From Alphaproteobacteria bacterium 65-37 (lineage in GTDB: Bacteria > Pseudomonadota > Alphaproteobacteria > Reyranellales > Reyranellaceae), in the NCBI GenBank assembly GCA_001897995.1, contig MKRV01000261.1, forward strand, positions 51,113-107,467: a DNA stretch of 56,355 bases, read 5' to 3'. Shown here piece after piece: positions 1 to 8,771 of the stretch; position 1 is the stretch's first letter; every line of letters starts with the position of its first letter. Both the position numbers and the translations under genes were made by a program. The notes beneath the pieces are model-generated. The model worked only from the letters and a program-made list of their open reading frames with translations, made no database searches and was not told the origin of the DNA.

Positions 1-1169
1 CCGACCAGTCGCTTGCGCTCGACATCGCTGCGCACCACGACGGCGCCCGGCGTACGGCCGATATCGGGAGCGAGCTTCAAAGCCAGGGTGGTCTTGCCGC
101 TGCCCGACAGGCCGCCGACCGCCACCAGGCGCGGCGGCACCGGCTGCAGGAAATCGAGGGCCGCCTTCTGATAGGCGCGCGCCGGAGCATTGTCGGCGCC
201 GCTCACCGCCGTAACCGCCGAATCGACATAGGCGCGGATCGAGGCACGACGCGCCAGGAACATCGGCAGCAAAGCCAGCGCCTCCTCGTGCGAAGCATCC
301 GGAAGCTCCGCGATCCGCCACAGCCACTCGTTCAGCAACCGGTTGGCCAGCGCGTGCAAGCCCTGGCGGGCCAGGTCCATCAACGCGAAGGCGAGGTCGT
401 AGAGGACATCGATGTTGGCAATCTTGTCGGAGAATTCGATGGCATCGAAGGGCACGGGCTCGCCCTGCAGCAACACGATATTGCGCAGATGCAGATCGCC
501 ATGGCAGCGCCGCACGGCACCGGCCGCGACGCGCCGGGCAACCAGATCGATGTACGGCTCGAGCGATCGCGGCATTGCCTCGGCCAGGGCCTCGCTGGTC
601 GGCGGATCGAGACGGTCGCCCGCCTCGCGCATCTGGCGCACGTCGGCGGCAACCGAATGGCGATAGTCGTCGGGAGAGCAGAAGCCCTGTGTGATCGCCG
701 GCAGCCCTTCGTGGAAGCGCGCGATCCGCGCGCCGAGCTGGGCCATCAGCGCCGGAGTCAGGGCACCGCGTGCCGCCATGCGGTCGAGCATCCCCTCTTC
801 ATCGAAACGGCGCATGGCGACCAGCCAGTCGACCGCACCGTCTCCCGAATCACTCTGTCCCGACTCGCCGATCTCCCCCAGGACGAGGTGCCCCCGACGC
901 CGGAAGACCGGCCGCACGCCGAGATAGATCTCGGGCGCCATCCGCCGGTTGATGTCGATCTCGGCGGCACACATCGCCGCGCGCCGCGGCGCGGTCGAGA
1001 AATCCATGTAGGGGAACTTCACCGCGCGCTTCAACTTGTAGGCATGTTCGCGGCAGAGAAAGACCACGGCGCCATGCGTATCGATGCGCCGCTCGGCCCC
1101 GAGCTCGCGTTCCAGGAACGCGACGGTCTCGGACTGGTCCTCGACCACGAAGGACGGGCGGCCACTCAC
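1..1169 (-). CDS. Phosphotransferase/ATP-binding fusion protein (partial, C-terminus off the left edge)
   Basis: The gene runs off the left edge; about 389 codons are visible. The N-terminal part resembles an aminoglycoside-phosphotransferase (APH-like kinase) fold, with the catalytic-loop motif HGDLHLRNIVLL followed by FDAIEFSDK, which supplies the metal-binding Asp. Near the edge a second domain begins with a P-loop, GGLSGSGKTTLA (about bases 85–119). This order matches the bifunctional aminoglycoside phosphotransferase/ATP-binding family, whose substrate is generally unknown; drug resistance should not be assumed. The start is GTG at 1169, overlapping the TGA of the upstream FieF-like gene by four bases (GTGA), so the two are probably co-translated. 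No upstream in-frame ATG fits better. Family assignment is confident; function is not. Confidence 0.85.
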   Translation of the reverse strand, partial: MSGRPSFVVEDQSETVAFLERELGAERRIDTHGAVVFLCREHAYKLKRAVKFPYMDFSTAPRRAAMCAAEIDINRRMAPEIYLGVRPVFRRRGHLVLGEIGESGQSDSGDGAVDWLVAMRRFDEEGMLDRMAARGALTPALMAQLGARIARFHEGLPAITQGFCSPDDYRHSVAADVRQMREAGDRLDPPTSEALAEAMPRSLEPYIDLVARRVAAGAVRRCHGDLHLRNIVLLQGEPVPFDAIEFSDKIANIDVLYDLAFALMDLARQGLHALANRLLNEWLWRIAELPDASHEEALALLPMFLARRASIRAYVDSAVTAVSGADNAPARAYQKAALDFLQPVPPRLVAVGGLSGSGKTTLALKLAPDIGRTPGAVVVRSDVERKRLV

Positions 1170-2041
1170 GACACGGGAGAGGGATCGACGTGCAGGATGA
1201 TCTCCGCGGCGGGGAAGGCCTTGGCGATCTCGGCCTGGACTTGGCGGCCGATCTCGTGGGCGTCGAGCAACGATAGCGTCCGTTCGACCTCGAGATGGAG
1301 CTGGATGAAGCGCGTCAGGCCACCCGAACGTGTGCGCAGCTCATGGATGTCCTTCACCCCGGGATTGCCGCGGGCAATGTCCTTGATCTTCTGGCGATCG
1401 CTGTCCGGCAGCTCGCGGTCCATCAGGATGTCAAACGAATCGTGACCCACCTTCCAGGCACCGCGCAGCAGCCAGAGCGCGACCAGGCCGGCGATTCCGC
1501 TGTCGATCAGCGGCTGATCGAGCAGGCCCGAAAGGAAAAGGCCGACACCGGTCACCAGGGTGGCGACGAGATCGGTGCCGTAATGCGCCATGTCGGCGCC
1601 GATCGCGACCGAGCCGGTGCGGCGCACGACGTGACGCTGGAAGGTAACGAGTGCGAAGGTCAGGACCAGCGCCAGGCCGCTGATCATCAGGCCGACAGCC
1701 TCCTCGCGCACCTGCTTGGGCGCGTTGAGTCGCTCGCCGACTGCGAACAGGAGGGCGCAGCCGGAAGCACCGATGAAACCGGCCTGGACGAGCCCCGACA
1801 GGGCCTCCGCCTTGCCATGGCCGAAGCGATGGTCGGCATCGGGCGGCACCAACGCCTGACGGACGGCGAAGAAGGTGACGAGCGAGCCGACGAGATCGAG
1901 CGACGTGTCGACCAGCGACGACAGCATGCTGACTGAATCGGTCACCACCCAGGCGACTGCCTTGGCGCCCACCAGGGTCAGCGCCACCGCCGTCGAGGCG
2001 ACCGTGGCCAACCGCATCAGCCGCTGGGGCGCCATCGCCAT
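1166..2041 (-). CDS. fieF: Cation diffusion facilitator, FieF-like divalent metal exporter
   Basis: Inner-membrane proton-driven exporter of Fe2+/Zn2+-type ions, 291 aa. Visible motifs match FieF/YiiP closely: the first metal-site DxxxD (SLVDTSLDLVG), the loop HRFGHGKAEALSG, the second half of the site HYGTD, and a cytoplasmic C-terminal domain with HELRTRSGG and a metal-binding-like HVDPS tail. About six membrane segments are predicted by eye. The ATG at 2041 lies eight bases after the pdxH stop and gives the usual family length; the frame is open 31 codons further up, but that extension would overlap pdxH. It sits in the minus-strand operon pdxH–fieF–phosphotransferase. Substrate is inferred from the family. 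Confidence 0.9.
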   Translation of the reverse strand: MAMAPQRLMRLATVASTAVALTLVGAKAVAWVVTDSVSMLSSLVDTSLDLVGSLVTFFAVRQALVPPDADHRFGHGKAEALSGLVQAGFIGASGCALLFAVGERLNAPKQVREEAVGLMISGLALVLTFALVTFQRHVVRRTGSVAIGADMAHYGTDLVATLVTGVGLFLSGLLDQPLIDSGIAGLVALWLLRGAWKVGHDSFDILMDRELPDSDRQKIKDIARGNPGVKDIHELRTRSGGLTRFIQLHLEVERTLSLLDAHEIGRQVQAEIAKAFPAAEIILHVDPSPVS

Positions 2042-2048
2042 CGCAGCC

Positions 2049-2684
2049 TCACGGATAGAGCGTGCGAGTGGTCCAGGGCTCGGCCGGCGCGCCGCGCCGG
2101 TACTCGAGCCGATCATGCAGGCGGAACGCGCCATCCTGCCAGAACTCGATCAGGGTCGGCTGCAGCCGGAAGCCCGACCAGTGCGGCGGCCGGGGCACCT
2201 TGCCCACTACGTACCGGGCCGTGATCTCGGCAACACGCTTCTCCAGCGCAAACCGGCTCTCCAGGGGCCGCGACTGCTCCGAGGCCCAGGCCCCGAGCTG
2301 GCTACCCCGCGCCCGGGTGGCAAAATAGGCGTCCGCCTCCTCAGCCGTGGTCTGGCTGATCGGTCCCTCGATCCGGACCTGCCGGCGCAGCGACTTCCAA
2401 TGAAACAAAAGCGCAGCTTTGGGATGGCCAAGCAGCTGCTGGCCCTTGCGGCTCTCGTAGTTAGTGTAGAAAACGAAACCGTCGGCGTCGTAATCCTTCA
2501 GCAGGACCATGCGCACGGCCGGCGTGCCATCGGGCCCGACCGTGGCCAGTGCCATGGCGGAAGGATCGTTGGGTTCGCTCTTTCCGGCCTCGGCATACCA
2601 GGTGCCGAAGAGCTCGAGCGGGTCGGTCATCTGCCGGATCATGACCACAATATGAGGGGCTTGGAAGCCTTCCACCACCGGCAT
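2049..2684 (-). CDS. pdxH: Pyridoxamine/pyridoxine 5'-phosphate oxidase
   Basis: FMN-dependent cytosolic enzyme that makes pyridoxal 5'-phosphate (vitamin B6). The protein shows the family pattern throughout: [75 protein letters not shown] and the terminal [10 protein letters not shown]…LYP. Three in-frame ATGs are plausible (2684, 2642, 2630; 211, 197 or 193 aa). I give 2684 because a weak GGGA lies just upstream, but conserved family sequence only begins around the third, so the true start may be later. The reading frame stays open far upstream to 3560, but that part lies antisense to fabI and is not coding. Divergent from fabI with only 36–90 bases between them. Confidence 0.93.
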   Translation of the reverse strand: MPVVEGFQAPHIVVMIRQMTDPLELFGTWYAEAGKSEPNDPSAMALATVGPDGTPAVRMVLLKDYDADGFVFYTNYESRKGQQLLGHPKAALLFHWKSLRRQVRIEGPISQTTAEEADAYFATRARGSQLGAWASEQSRPLESRFALEKRVAEITARYVVGKVPRPPHWSGFRLQPTLIEFWQDGAFRLHDRLEYRRGAPAEPWTTRTLYP

Positions 2685-2720
2685 CTTGTCCCAATAGCCG
2701 TCCCCCGCTAAGAACGAGGA

Positions 2721-3557
2721 ATGACCGCTGCTGCACAGCTGATGGCCGGCAAGAAAGGCCTCATCATGGGCGTCGCCAACGAGCGTTCGATCGCTTGGGG
2801 CATCGCCAAGGCCTGCCACGACGCCGGCGCCAAGATCGCCTTCACCTTCCAGGGCGAGGCCCTGGAGAAGCGGGTCCGGCCGCTGGCCAATTCGATCGGC
2901 AGCGAGATCATCCTGCCGTGCGACGTCACCAACCCGGGCAGCATCGACGCCACCTTCGCCGAGATCGAGAAGAAGTGGGGTGGCCTCGATTTCGTGGTCC
3001 ACGCCATCGCCTTCTCGAACAAGGACGAGTTGCGCGGCCGCTACCTCGACACCACGCCGGACAACTTCGCGCTCACCATGAATGTGAGCGTCTATTCCTT
3101 CACCGCCGTGGCCCAGCGCGCCGTGCCGCTGATGAAGAACGGCGGCAGCCTGCTCACCCTCACCTACTACGGCGCCGAGCGGGTCATCCCGCACTACAAC
3201 GTGATGGGCGTCGCCAAGGCCGCCCTCGAAGCCAGCGTCCGCTACCTCGCCGCCGACCTCGGCGAGCAGAAGATCCGCGTCAACGCCATTTCGGCCGGCC
3301 CGATCAAGACGCTGGCCTTCGCCGGCATCAACGACGGCCGCTATATCCTGAAGTGGAACGAGCTCAACTCGCCGCTGAAGCGCAACGTCTCGACCGAGGA
3401 AGTGGGTAACTCCGGCCTCTACCTGCTGTCCGACCTCGGTACCGGCGTCACCGGCGAAGTGATGCATGTCGATGCCGGCTATCATGTCGTCGGCATGATC
3501 AACACCTCGTCTGCGAAGCAGATCGCCGAATTGCTCGGCAACTTCGAAGGCGAGTAG
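2721..3557 (+). CDS. fabI: Enoyl-[acyl-carrier-protein] reductase (NADH)
   Basis: Last reductive step of fatty-acid elongation: reduces trans-2-enoyl-ACP with NADH. The 278-aa protein has the FabI form of the short-chain dehydrogenase fold: nucleotide-binding [14 protein letters not shown] near residue 17, and the catalytic Tyr-x6-Lys as Y159/K166 in HYNVMGVAK, with the additional FabI tyrosine at Y150. Length is normal. A GAGGA lies almost touching the ATG at 2721; a second ATG at residue 8 lacks a better site, and other FabI proteins also carry a short leader before [10 protein letters not shown]. It is followed after 20 bases by aroC, a pairing common in alphaproteobacteria. Confidence 0.97.
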   Translation: MTAAAQLMAGKKGLIMGVANERSIAWGIAKACHDAGAKIAFTFQGEALEKRVRPLANSIGSEIILPCDVTNPGSIDATFAEIEKKWGGLDFVVHAIAFSNKDELRGRYLDTTPDNFALTMNVSVYSFTAVAQRAVPLMKNGGSLLTLTYYGAERVIPHYNVMGVAKAALEASVRYLAADLGEQKIRVNAISAGPIKTLAFAGINDGRYILKWNELNSPLKRNVSTEEVGNSGLYLLSDLGTGVTGEVMHVDAGYHVVGMINTSSAKQIAELLGNFEGE

Positions 3558-3577
3558 CACGCGAGGAGCCGGCAGCC

Positions 3578-4648
3578 ATGGCCGGCAGCAGTTTCGGTAC
3601 CCTCTTCCGGTTCACAAGCTGGGGCGAAAGCCACGGGCCGGCGATCGGCTGCGTGGTCGACGGCACCCCGCCGATGATCCCGCTCACCGAGGCCGACATC
3701 CAGGTGTGGATGGACAAGCGCCGGCCGGGACAGTCGCGCTTCGTCACCCAGCGCCAGGAACCCGACACGGTGAAGATCCTGTCCGGTGTGTTCGAAGGCG
3801 TCACGACGGGCACACCGATCGGCCTGCATATCGACAATGTCGACCAGCGCAGCCGCGACTACGGCGAGATCAAGGACCAGTTCCGGCCCTCGCATGCCGA
3901 CTACACCTACCTGAAGAAATACGGTGTGCGCGACTATCGCGGCGGCGGCCGCCAGTCGGCGCGCGAGACGGCCGTCCGGGTCGCCGCCGGTGCCATCGCC
4001 CGCAAGATCCTGGGCGACCGGGTCACGATCCGCGGCGCCGTGATCCAGATCGGCACGCAGAGGATCGACCGCACGCGTTGGGACTGGGACGCCACCGGCG
4101 ACAACCCCTTCTGGTGCCCCGACCGCCAGGCCGCACAGGGCTGGGAAGGCTATCTCGACGATGTGCGCAAGCGCGGCAGCTCCTGCGGTGCGGTGATCGA
4201 AGTCGTGGCTTCGGGCGTGCCAGTCGGGCTCGGCGATCCGGTCTACGACAAGCTCGATGCCGACCTCGCCAAGGCGCTGATGAGCATCAACGCCGTGAAG
4301 GGCGTCGAAATCGGCGACGGCTTCGCGACCGCTGCCATGAGCGGCGAGGAAAACGCCGACGAGATGCGCATGAAGGACGGTGCGCCGGCCTTCCTCAGCA
4401 ATCATGCAGGCGGCATCCTGGGCGGCATCTCGACCGGACAGGACATCGTGTGCCGGCTGGCGGTGAAGCCGACCAGCTCGATCCTGACACCGGTGCGCAG
4501 TGTCGATCGCCACGGCCGCGAGATCGAGCTGCGGACGAAGGGTCGCCACGATCCCTGCGTCGGTATCCGCGGCGTGCCGGTGGCCGAGGCGATGATGGCC
4601 TGCGTACTGGCCGACCATCTGTTGCGCCACCGCGCGCAATGCGGTTGA
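3578..4648 (+). CDS. aroC: Chorismate synthase
   Basis: Final step of the shikimate pathway: converts 5-enolpyruvylshikimate 3-phosphate to chorismate, using reduced FMN. The 356-aa length is normal. Family signatures are intact: [14 protein letters not shown] at residues 16–29, [14 protein letters not shown], the [19 protein letters not shown] segment, and [15 protein letters not shown] with its FMN/substrate contacts. A GAGGAG ribosome-binding site stands nine bases before the ATG. The gene follows fabI closely, so transcription from the fabI promoter is likely. Confidence 0.97.
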   Translation: MAGSSFGTLFRFTSWGESHGPAIGCVVDGTPPMIPLTEADIQVWMDKRRPGQSRFVTQRQEPDTVKILSGVFEGVTTGTPIGLHIDNVDQRSRDYGEIKDQFRPSHADYTYLKKYGVRDYRGGGRQSARETAVRVAAGAIARKILGDRVTIRGAVIQIGTQRIDRTRWDWDATGDNPFWCPDRQAAQGWEGYLDDVRKRGSSCGAVIEVVASGVPVGLGDPVYDKLDADLAKALMSINAVKGVEIGDGFATAAMSGEENADEMRMKDGAPAFLSNHAGGILGGISTGQDIVCRLAVKPTSSILTPVRSVDRHGREIELRTKGRHDPCVGIRGVPVAEAMMACVLADHLLRHRAQCG

Positions 4649-4678
4649 CGCGGCAAGCCGATCGGCAGCGGGCGATCG

Positions 4679-5212
4679 TTGGAGAAGCCTAGCCTCGAAG
4701 CCCGCTACGGGACCCTGCACAATGGCGGCATGGCGGCCGTGTCGGCCTTCATGATCGCCGCTGCCGTCGTCCACTTCGCCTCCGGATCGGCAAACGCGCC
4801 GACGCTCTCGCTCAACGATCCACGCTTCGTTCTCTTCGGCGTCCTGGCGCTGGCGCTCGCCTACTACATCGTCCTCGGAGTCCGGCGCATCGCCGACCGC
4901 GCACCGCAGATCGCAGTCGACCGCGACGGTATCCTGCTGGGCTTCGGCCGCAACAAGCGCATCGCCTGGCAAGACGTCCAGTGGGTGCGCCTGCGCCGCC
5001 TGGCCTTGCGGCCGCAGCTGCAGATCGGCATCGCGCCCCAAGCCTTCGTCGCCGCCGATCTCAGGCTTTCGCTGCTCAATCTCGACGACAGCCTGCGCCC
5101 GATCCGCGGCATGCCGACCGCAGTACTAGTGCGCGACAACGGGCTCGATACCAGGGCCGCGGCAATGCTTGACGCCGTCAGGCGCTTCCGGCCGAATCTG
5201 GTTCAAACCTAG
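4679..5212 (+). CDS. Small membrane protein with PH-like C-terminal domain
   Basis: Function unknown. Two hydrophobic segments (around residues 20–40 and 50–65, counting from the TTG) are followed by a soluble stretch of about 110 residues reading IAVDRDGILLGFGR…IAWQDVQWVRL, the pattern of bacterial PH-like (STM3941-type) domains, where a small membrane anchor carries a β-rich domain. The start is uncertain: TTG at 4679 gives 177 aa, ATG at 4730 gives 160 aa, and neither has a strong ribosome-binding site. It lies 30 bases after aroC and 21 bases before sppA, so it may be co-transcribed with both. Family call is tentative. Confidence 0.7.
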   Translation: MEKPSLEARYGTLHNGGMAAVSAFMIAAAVVHFASGSANAPTLSLNDPRFVLFGVLALALAYYIVLGVRRIADRAPQIAVDRDGILLGFGRNKRIAWQDVQWVRLRRLALRPQLQIGIAPQAFVAADLRLSLLNLDDSLRPIRGMPTAVLVRDNGLDTRAAAMLDAVRRFRPNLVQT

Positions 5213-5233
5213 CCAGTACAGCGGAGTTCTCGC

Positions 5234-6982
5234 ATGCGGCGATACATCGTCGGCCTCCTCGCGACCGTGGGTGCCCTCACCCTGCTCGCGGTCGCGGGCA
5301 TCATCGCCTTTGCCGCCTCGAAACCTTTCGCCGCCAAGCCGCTGCCGCAGCAGATGGTGCTGTCGCTCGATCTGCGCTCGCTGCCGCCAGAGACGACCTC
5401 GACCGACCTGCTGAGCGGCGGCCTGTTCCGCAGCTCGCGCGACATCGTCGAGACGGTGCAGCTCCTGTGGCAGGCGGCCGACGACCCGCGCGTCACCGGC
5501 CTCTATGTCGAGATCGGCGACCAGACGGCGGGGCTCGCCCGTGTGCAGGAGCTGCGGCAGGCGATCGCCCACTTCCGCGGCAAGGGCAAGTTCGCCATTG
5601 GTTTCGCCGAGTCGCTCGGCAGCAGCAGCAGCCATTTTGCCGACTATTATCTCGCGACGTCGCTCGAGCAGATCTGGCTGCAGCCGAGCGGCGGTTTCGG
5701 CGTCGCCGGCATCTCGGTCGAGACACCTTTCCTGAAGACGGGCCTCGACAAGCTCGGCGTCAAGGTCGAGGGCGGCAAGCGCTACGAGTACAAGAGCGCT
5801 CCCGACAGTTTCCTCGAAACCGGCTACACCCGGCCGGCGCGCGATAATCTGCAGCAGCTCCTCGACAGCCTGTTCGGCCAGTTCATCGCCGACTCCGCAA
5901 GCGACCGCCGCCTCGAAGCGCCCGCGCTGCGCCGCCTGATCGACAGCGCTCCGCACGAACCCGAACAGGCGCGGCGCGACGGGCTGATCGACAAGATCGG
6001 CTACCGCACCGACGTGCTCGACGAGGTCTACAAGCGCGCCGGCAACAAGCGCGACCTGGTCACCCTCGCAGACTATGCCGCCGACGAAGCACGGCCCAAG
6101 CAGGATGGCGAGGTGATCGCCCTGGTCCGCGCCAGCGGCGCGATCACCTCCGGCCCGTCGGGAGGCAGCCCGCTCGAAGAAGAATCCCTCGCCAACGCCG
6201 ACGACGTCGTCGAGGCGCTGGAGGACGCCTCCAAAGCCAAGGAGGTGCGCGCCATTGTCCTGCGCATCGACTCGCCCGGCGGCACCTATCCGGCGGCCGA
6301 TGCCATCGCCGACGCCGTGGGCCGCGTGCGCGCCGCCGGCAAGCCGGTGATCGTCTCGATGAGCGACGTCGCGGCGTCGGGCGGCTACCTGGCCGCCGTG
6401 CGCGGCGACGTCATCGTGGCGCAGCCCACCACGATCACTGCATCGATCGGCGTGTTCAGTATCTGGCCGATGGCACACGAACTGCTCGCCTCGCTGGGCG
6501 TCAATGTCGAGCGTGTCTCGGTCGGTACCAACGCCGGCATGTACTCGCCCTTCCAGCCGCCGAGCCCCGCGCAGCAACGTGCCGTCAATCGCGAACTCGA
6601 CACCATCTACTCGGAGTTCACCCGCGTCGTGGCCGACGCACGAAAGCTCAACGCCGACCGCCTCGACGCCGCCGCTCGCGGCCGCGTCTTCAGTGGCGTC
6701 GATGCCAAGAAGGCCGGTCTGGTCGATGAGCTGGGCGGTCTGCAGCTCGCCCTCAACATCGCCCGCGCCAAGGCGGGCATCGACGAGACCAAGCGCGTCG
6801 AGCTCCGGCGCTACCCCGACGAGACCGAACGCTGGCAGCGCCTGTTCGGGCGCCTGTTCAAGCTGGCCAGCAGCGACGCCGGCCAGACCATCCGCCTGCC
6901 GCGCGAAGCCCTGGCCCGCCTCGGCATCACGACACGGCCCGGCAATGTCCGCCTGCCGCCGCTGCCGCCGCTCTGGCAATAG
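5234..6982 (+). CDS. sppA: Signal peptide peptidase SppA, 67K type
   Basis: Inner-membrane serine protease that degrades cleaved signal peptides. The 582-aa length marks the long, tandem-domain (E. coli-like) form. It has an N-terminal membrane anchor (residues 5–27), then a first ClpP/crotonase-fold domain holding the general base Lys187 in YEYKSAP, and a second domain holding the nucleophile Ser382 in SDVAASGGYLAA. RIDSPGG at 344–350 is also characteristic. A GGAG stands seven bases before the ATG. Both catalytic residues are present, so the enzyme should be active. Confidence 0.95.
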   Translation: MRRYIVGLLATVGALTLLAVAGIIAFAASKPFAAKPLPQQMVLSLDLRSLPPETTSTDLLSGGLFRSSRDIVETVQLLWQAADDPRVTGLYVEIGDQTAGLARVQELRQAIAHFRGKGKFAIGFAESLGSSSSHFADYYLATSLEQIWLQPSGGFGVAGISVETPFLKTGLDKLGVKVEGGKRYEYKSAPDSFLETGYTRPARDNLQQLLDSLFGQFIADSASDRRLEAPALRRLIDSAPHEPEQARRDGLIDKIGYRTDVLDEVYKRAGNKRDLVTLADYAADEARPKQDGEVIALVRASGAITSGPSGGSPLEEESLANADDVVEALEDASKAKEVRAIVLRIDSPGGTYPAADAIADAVGRVRAAGKPVIVSMSDVAASGGYLAAVRGDVIVAQPTTITASIGVFSIWPMAHELLASLGVNVERVSVGTNAGMYSPFQPPSPAQQRAVNRELDTIYSEFTRVVADARKLNADRLDAAARGRVFSGVDAKKAGLVDELGGLQLALNIARAKAGIDETKRVELRRYPDETERWQRLFGRLFKLASSDAGQTIRLPREALARLGITTRPGNVRLPPLPPLWQ

Positions 6983-7066
6983 AATCGCGATCGACCGCAC
7001 GGCATCTTGTCACTGCCACGACGAGCCTGCACTCTGCCTTGAGCTGACGCCACACGAAGGAATGCC

Positions 7067-7720
7067 ATGTCGAATATCCCTGACGACATCTTCACCGAAC
7101 CCGAGGATGTCTCGCCCGACACGCTCGCCAACCTGGGGCCGCTGCGTCGTCTGGCCGGCGTGTGGCAGTCCGACAAGGGCGTGGATGTCAGTCCCAAGGC
7201 GGAGGGCCCGGAACGGAGCGACTATCGCGAGCACATCCGCATGGAGCCGATCGACCCGCAGGCCAACGGGCCGCAGCTCTTCTACGGGCTGCGCTACCAC
7301 ATCCACATCAACAAGCCCGGCGAGGCCATCACCTTCCACGATCAGGTCGGCTATTGGCTGTGGGAACCGGCCACCGGTCAGATCATGCAGACCATCGCCA
7401 TTCCGCGGGGACAGGTTGTCCTGGCCGGCGGCATGGCGGCGCCGGGTGACAAGCGCATTTCGGTCGAAGCACGGCGCGGCGATACGCGCTTCGGGATCTG
7501 CTCGACCGGCTTCCTCGAAGAAGCGTTCCGCACCGACTATTACCGGATCGACATCACTTTCAACGACGACGATAGCTGGACCTACCTGACGCGCACCGAT
7601 CTCGCGGTCCGCGGCAAGGAACCGGCGTTCAACCACCACGACACGAACACCCTGCGGCGCGTGGGACCGGCCACGCCAAACCCGCTGGTAGAGCTGCTGA
7701 AAGACGGCAAGACAGGCTAG
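7067..7720 (+). CDS. Nitrobindin-like heme-binding β-barrel protein (DUF1794/FABP-type)
   Basis: 217-aa soluble protein. The opening LGPLRRLAGVWQSDKG is the signature strand of the THAP4/nitrobindin fatty-acid-binding-protein-like barrel, followed by strands YGLRYHIHINKPGEAITFHD, QVGYWLWEP and QIMQTIAIPRGQVVLAGG. Characterised family members bind heme and react with nitric oxide or peroxynitrite; heme binding here is inferred. GAAGGA lies upstream of the ATG. The gene is convergent with the exporter operon that follows, and a hairpin separates the two. Confidence 0.85.
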   Translation: MSNIPDDIFTEPEDVSPDTLANLGPLRRLAGVWQSDKGVDVSPKAEGPERSDYREHIRMEPIDPQANGPQLFYGLRYHIHINKPGEAITFHDQVGYWLWEPATGQIMQTIAIPRGQVVLAGGMAAPGDKRISVEARRGDTRFGICSTGFLEEAFRTDYYRIDITFNDDDSWTYLTRTDLAVRGKEPAFNHHDTNTLRRVGPATPNPLVELLKDGKTG

Positions 7721-7728
7721 TCAAGGCA

Positions 7729-7757
7729 GGGAGCGCGGCGCAGCAACGCCGGCTCCC
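7729..7757. terminator. Hairpin between convergent genes, possible bidirectional terminator
   Basis: GGGAGC and CGGCG on the left pair with CGCCG and GCTCCC on the right (11 bp, one bulged G) around the six-base loop CAGCAA. It stands nine bases after the nitrobindin-like stop and 25 bases from the opposing HlyD stop. There is no T-run on either side, so intrinsic termination is uncertain. Confidence 0.45.
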
Positions 7758-7781
7758 GCCCCTACCCTCCATTGCCAAGCT

Positions 7782-8771
7782 CTACTTTTTCCCGTTCAAC
7801 CAGACGGTCATCCCCGGCTGCAGGCCAAGTTCCTTTGCGTCGGTCGCGTCGAGGCGCACGCGGAAACTGTTGAGATCGTGGTCGCCGACGGCCCGGGCAG
7901 CACGCCACGTCGCAAACTCGCCCAGCGGCCGAAGCTCCGTGACTTTCGCGGGAATGCGCCGTCCGTCATCCGTCAGGAGGGCCGTCTCGCTGCCGGTGGT
8001 CAGTCCGTGCAGCGCATCCTCGCGCAAGGTGAACGCGAACCATTGCTGCCCGCCCGCGTCGATCGTGAGAATCGGCTTGCCGATCGGCACGACCTCGCCC
8101 TTTTCTCCGACCTGGATGCCGACGGTTCCATCGACGGGTGCCACGAGTTTGGCCTTGGCGAGGCGCGCCTTGAGATCCGCCACCTTGGCATCGGCCAGCG
8201 CGACCCTGGCATCGGCCAGCGCACGCTCCTCGACGGTCGGTCCTGCCTCTGCCGCCGCGAGCTGGGCGCGCTTCAGCGCCAGATCGGCGCGGGCCTTGGC
8301 GAGAGCGGCATTGCGCTCGTCCAGGCTCTGGCGGCTGGTGAAATCACGCGCGGCCAGAGCGACAGCCCGCGCATCTTCCTGCTCGGCAAGCTTGAGACTC
8401 GCTTCGGCCGTCTGCACGCTCTCGGCAAGCACGGCGACCTGCTCGGCGCGCACGCCGGCATAGACGTGATCTCGCTCCGCTCGCGCGCTGCGTGCCGCCG
8501 CTTCCGCCTCACCGAGCGTCGCCTCGAGTTCGGGGTTCTGCAGCACGGCAAGCACCTCGCCTTTGCGCACCGACTGGCCTGGCTTCACCAGCACCTCGGT
8601 CAGCCGGCCCGTGATCTCCGGCGCCACGCGGATTTCCGTCTGACGCACCATGCCCGCAACCGACCGATCGGCCGGCGCGCGGCCCGCCAACAGAAAAATG
8701 GCGGCGGCGGCGACTGCAACGCCCCCTGCCATGGCAATGGCAATCAGCCTTCCTCTACGCGGCTTGTTCAC
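7782..8771 (-). CDS. HlyD-family membrane fusion protein (periplasmic adaptor), second copy of the operon
   Basis: Periplasmic adaptor linking an inner-membrane transporter to an outer-membrane channel. 329 aa from the GTG at 8771: a single N-terminal membrane helix, a biotinyl-lipoyl half (GRLTEVLVKPGQSVRKGEVLAVL), a long alanine-rich coiled coil (about residues 85–190), the second lipoyl half (LVAPVDGTVGIQVGEKGEV) and β-barrel segments. GTG is preferred over an in-frame TTG at 8825 because GAGG stands six bases upstream; it overlaps the permease gene by 17 bases. Closest relatives are the YbhG/YhiI-type adaptors of ABC-2 exporters. Last gene of the three-gene operon. Confidence 0.88.
   Translation of the reverse strand: MNKPRRGRLIAIAMAGGVAVAAAAIFLLAGRAPADRSVAGMVRQTEIRVAPEITGRLTEVLVKPGQSVRKGEVLAVLQNPELEATLGEAEAAARSARAERDHVYAGVRAEQVAVLAESVQTAEASLKLAEQEDARAVALAARDFTSRQSLDERNAALAKARADLALKRAQLAAAEAGPTVEERALADARVALADAKVADLKARLAKAKLVAPVDGTVGIQVGEKGEVVPIGKPILTIDAGGQQWFAFTLREDALHGLTTGSETALLTDDGRRIPAKVTELRPLGEFATWRAARAVGDHDLNSFRVRLDATDAKELGLQPGMTVWLNGKK

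Noticed and set aside
1..1169. Aminoglycoside resistance gene
   Set aside because: The kinase fold is shared, but the fusion with a P-loop domain and the housekeeping context fit a conserved family of unknown substrate rather than drug resistance.
3482..7000. Long minus-strand frames opposite aroC and sppA (519 and 624 codons)
   Set aside because: The sense-strand genes are certain, and the antisense frames show no motif or ribosome-binding site.
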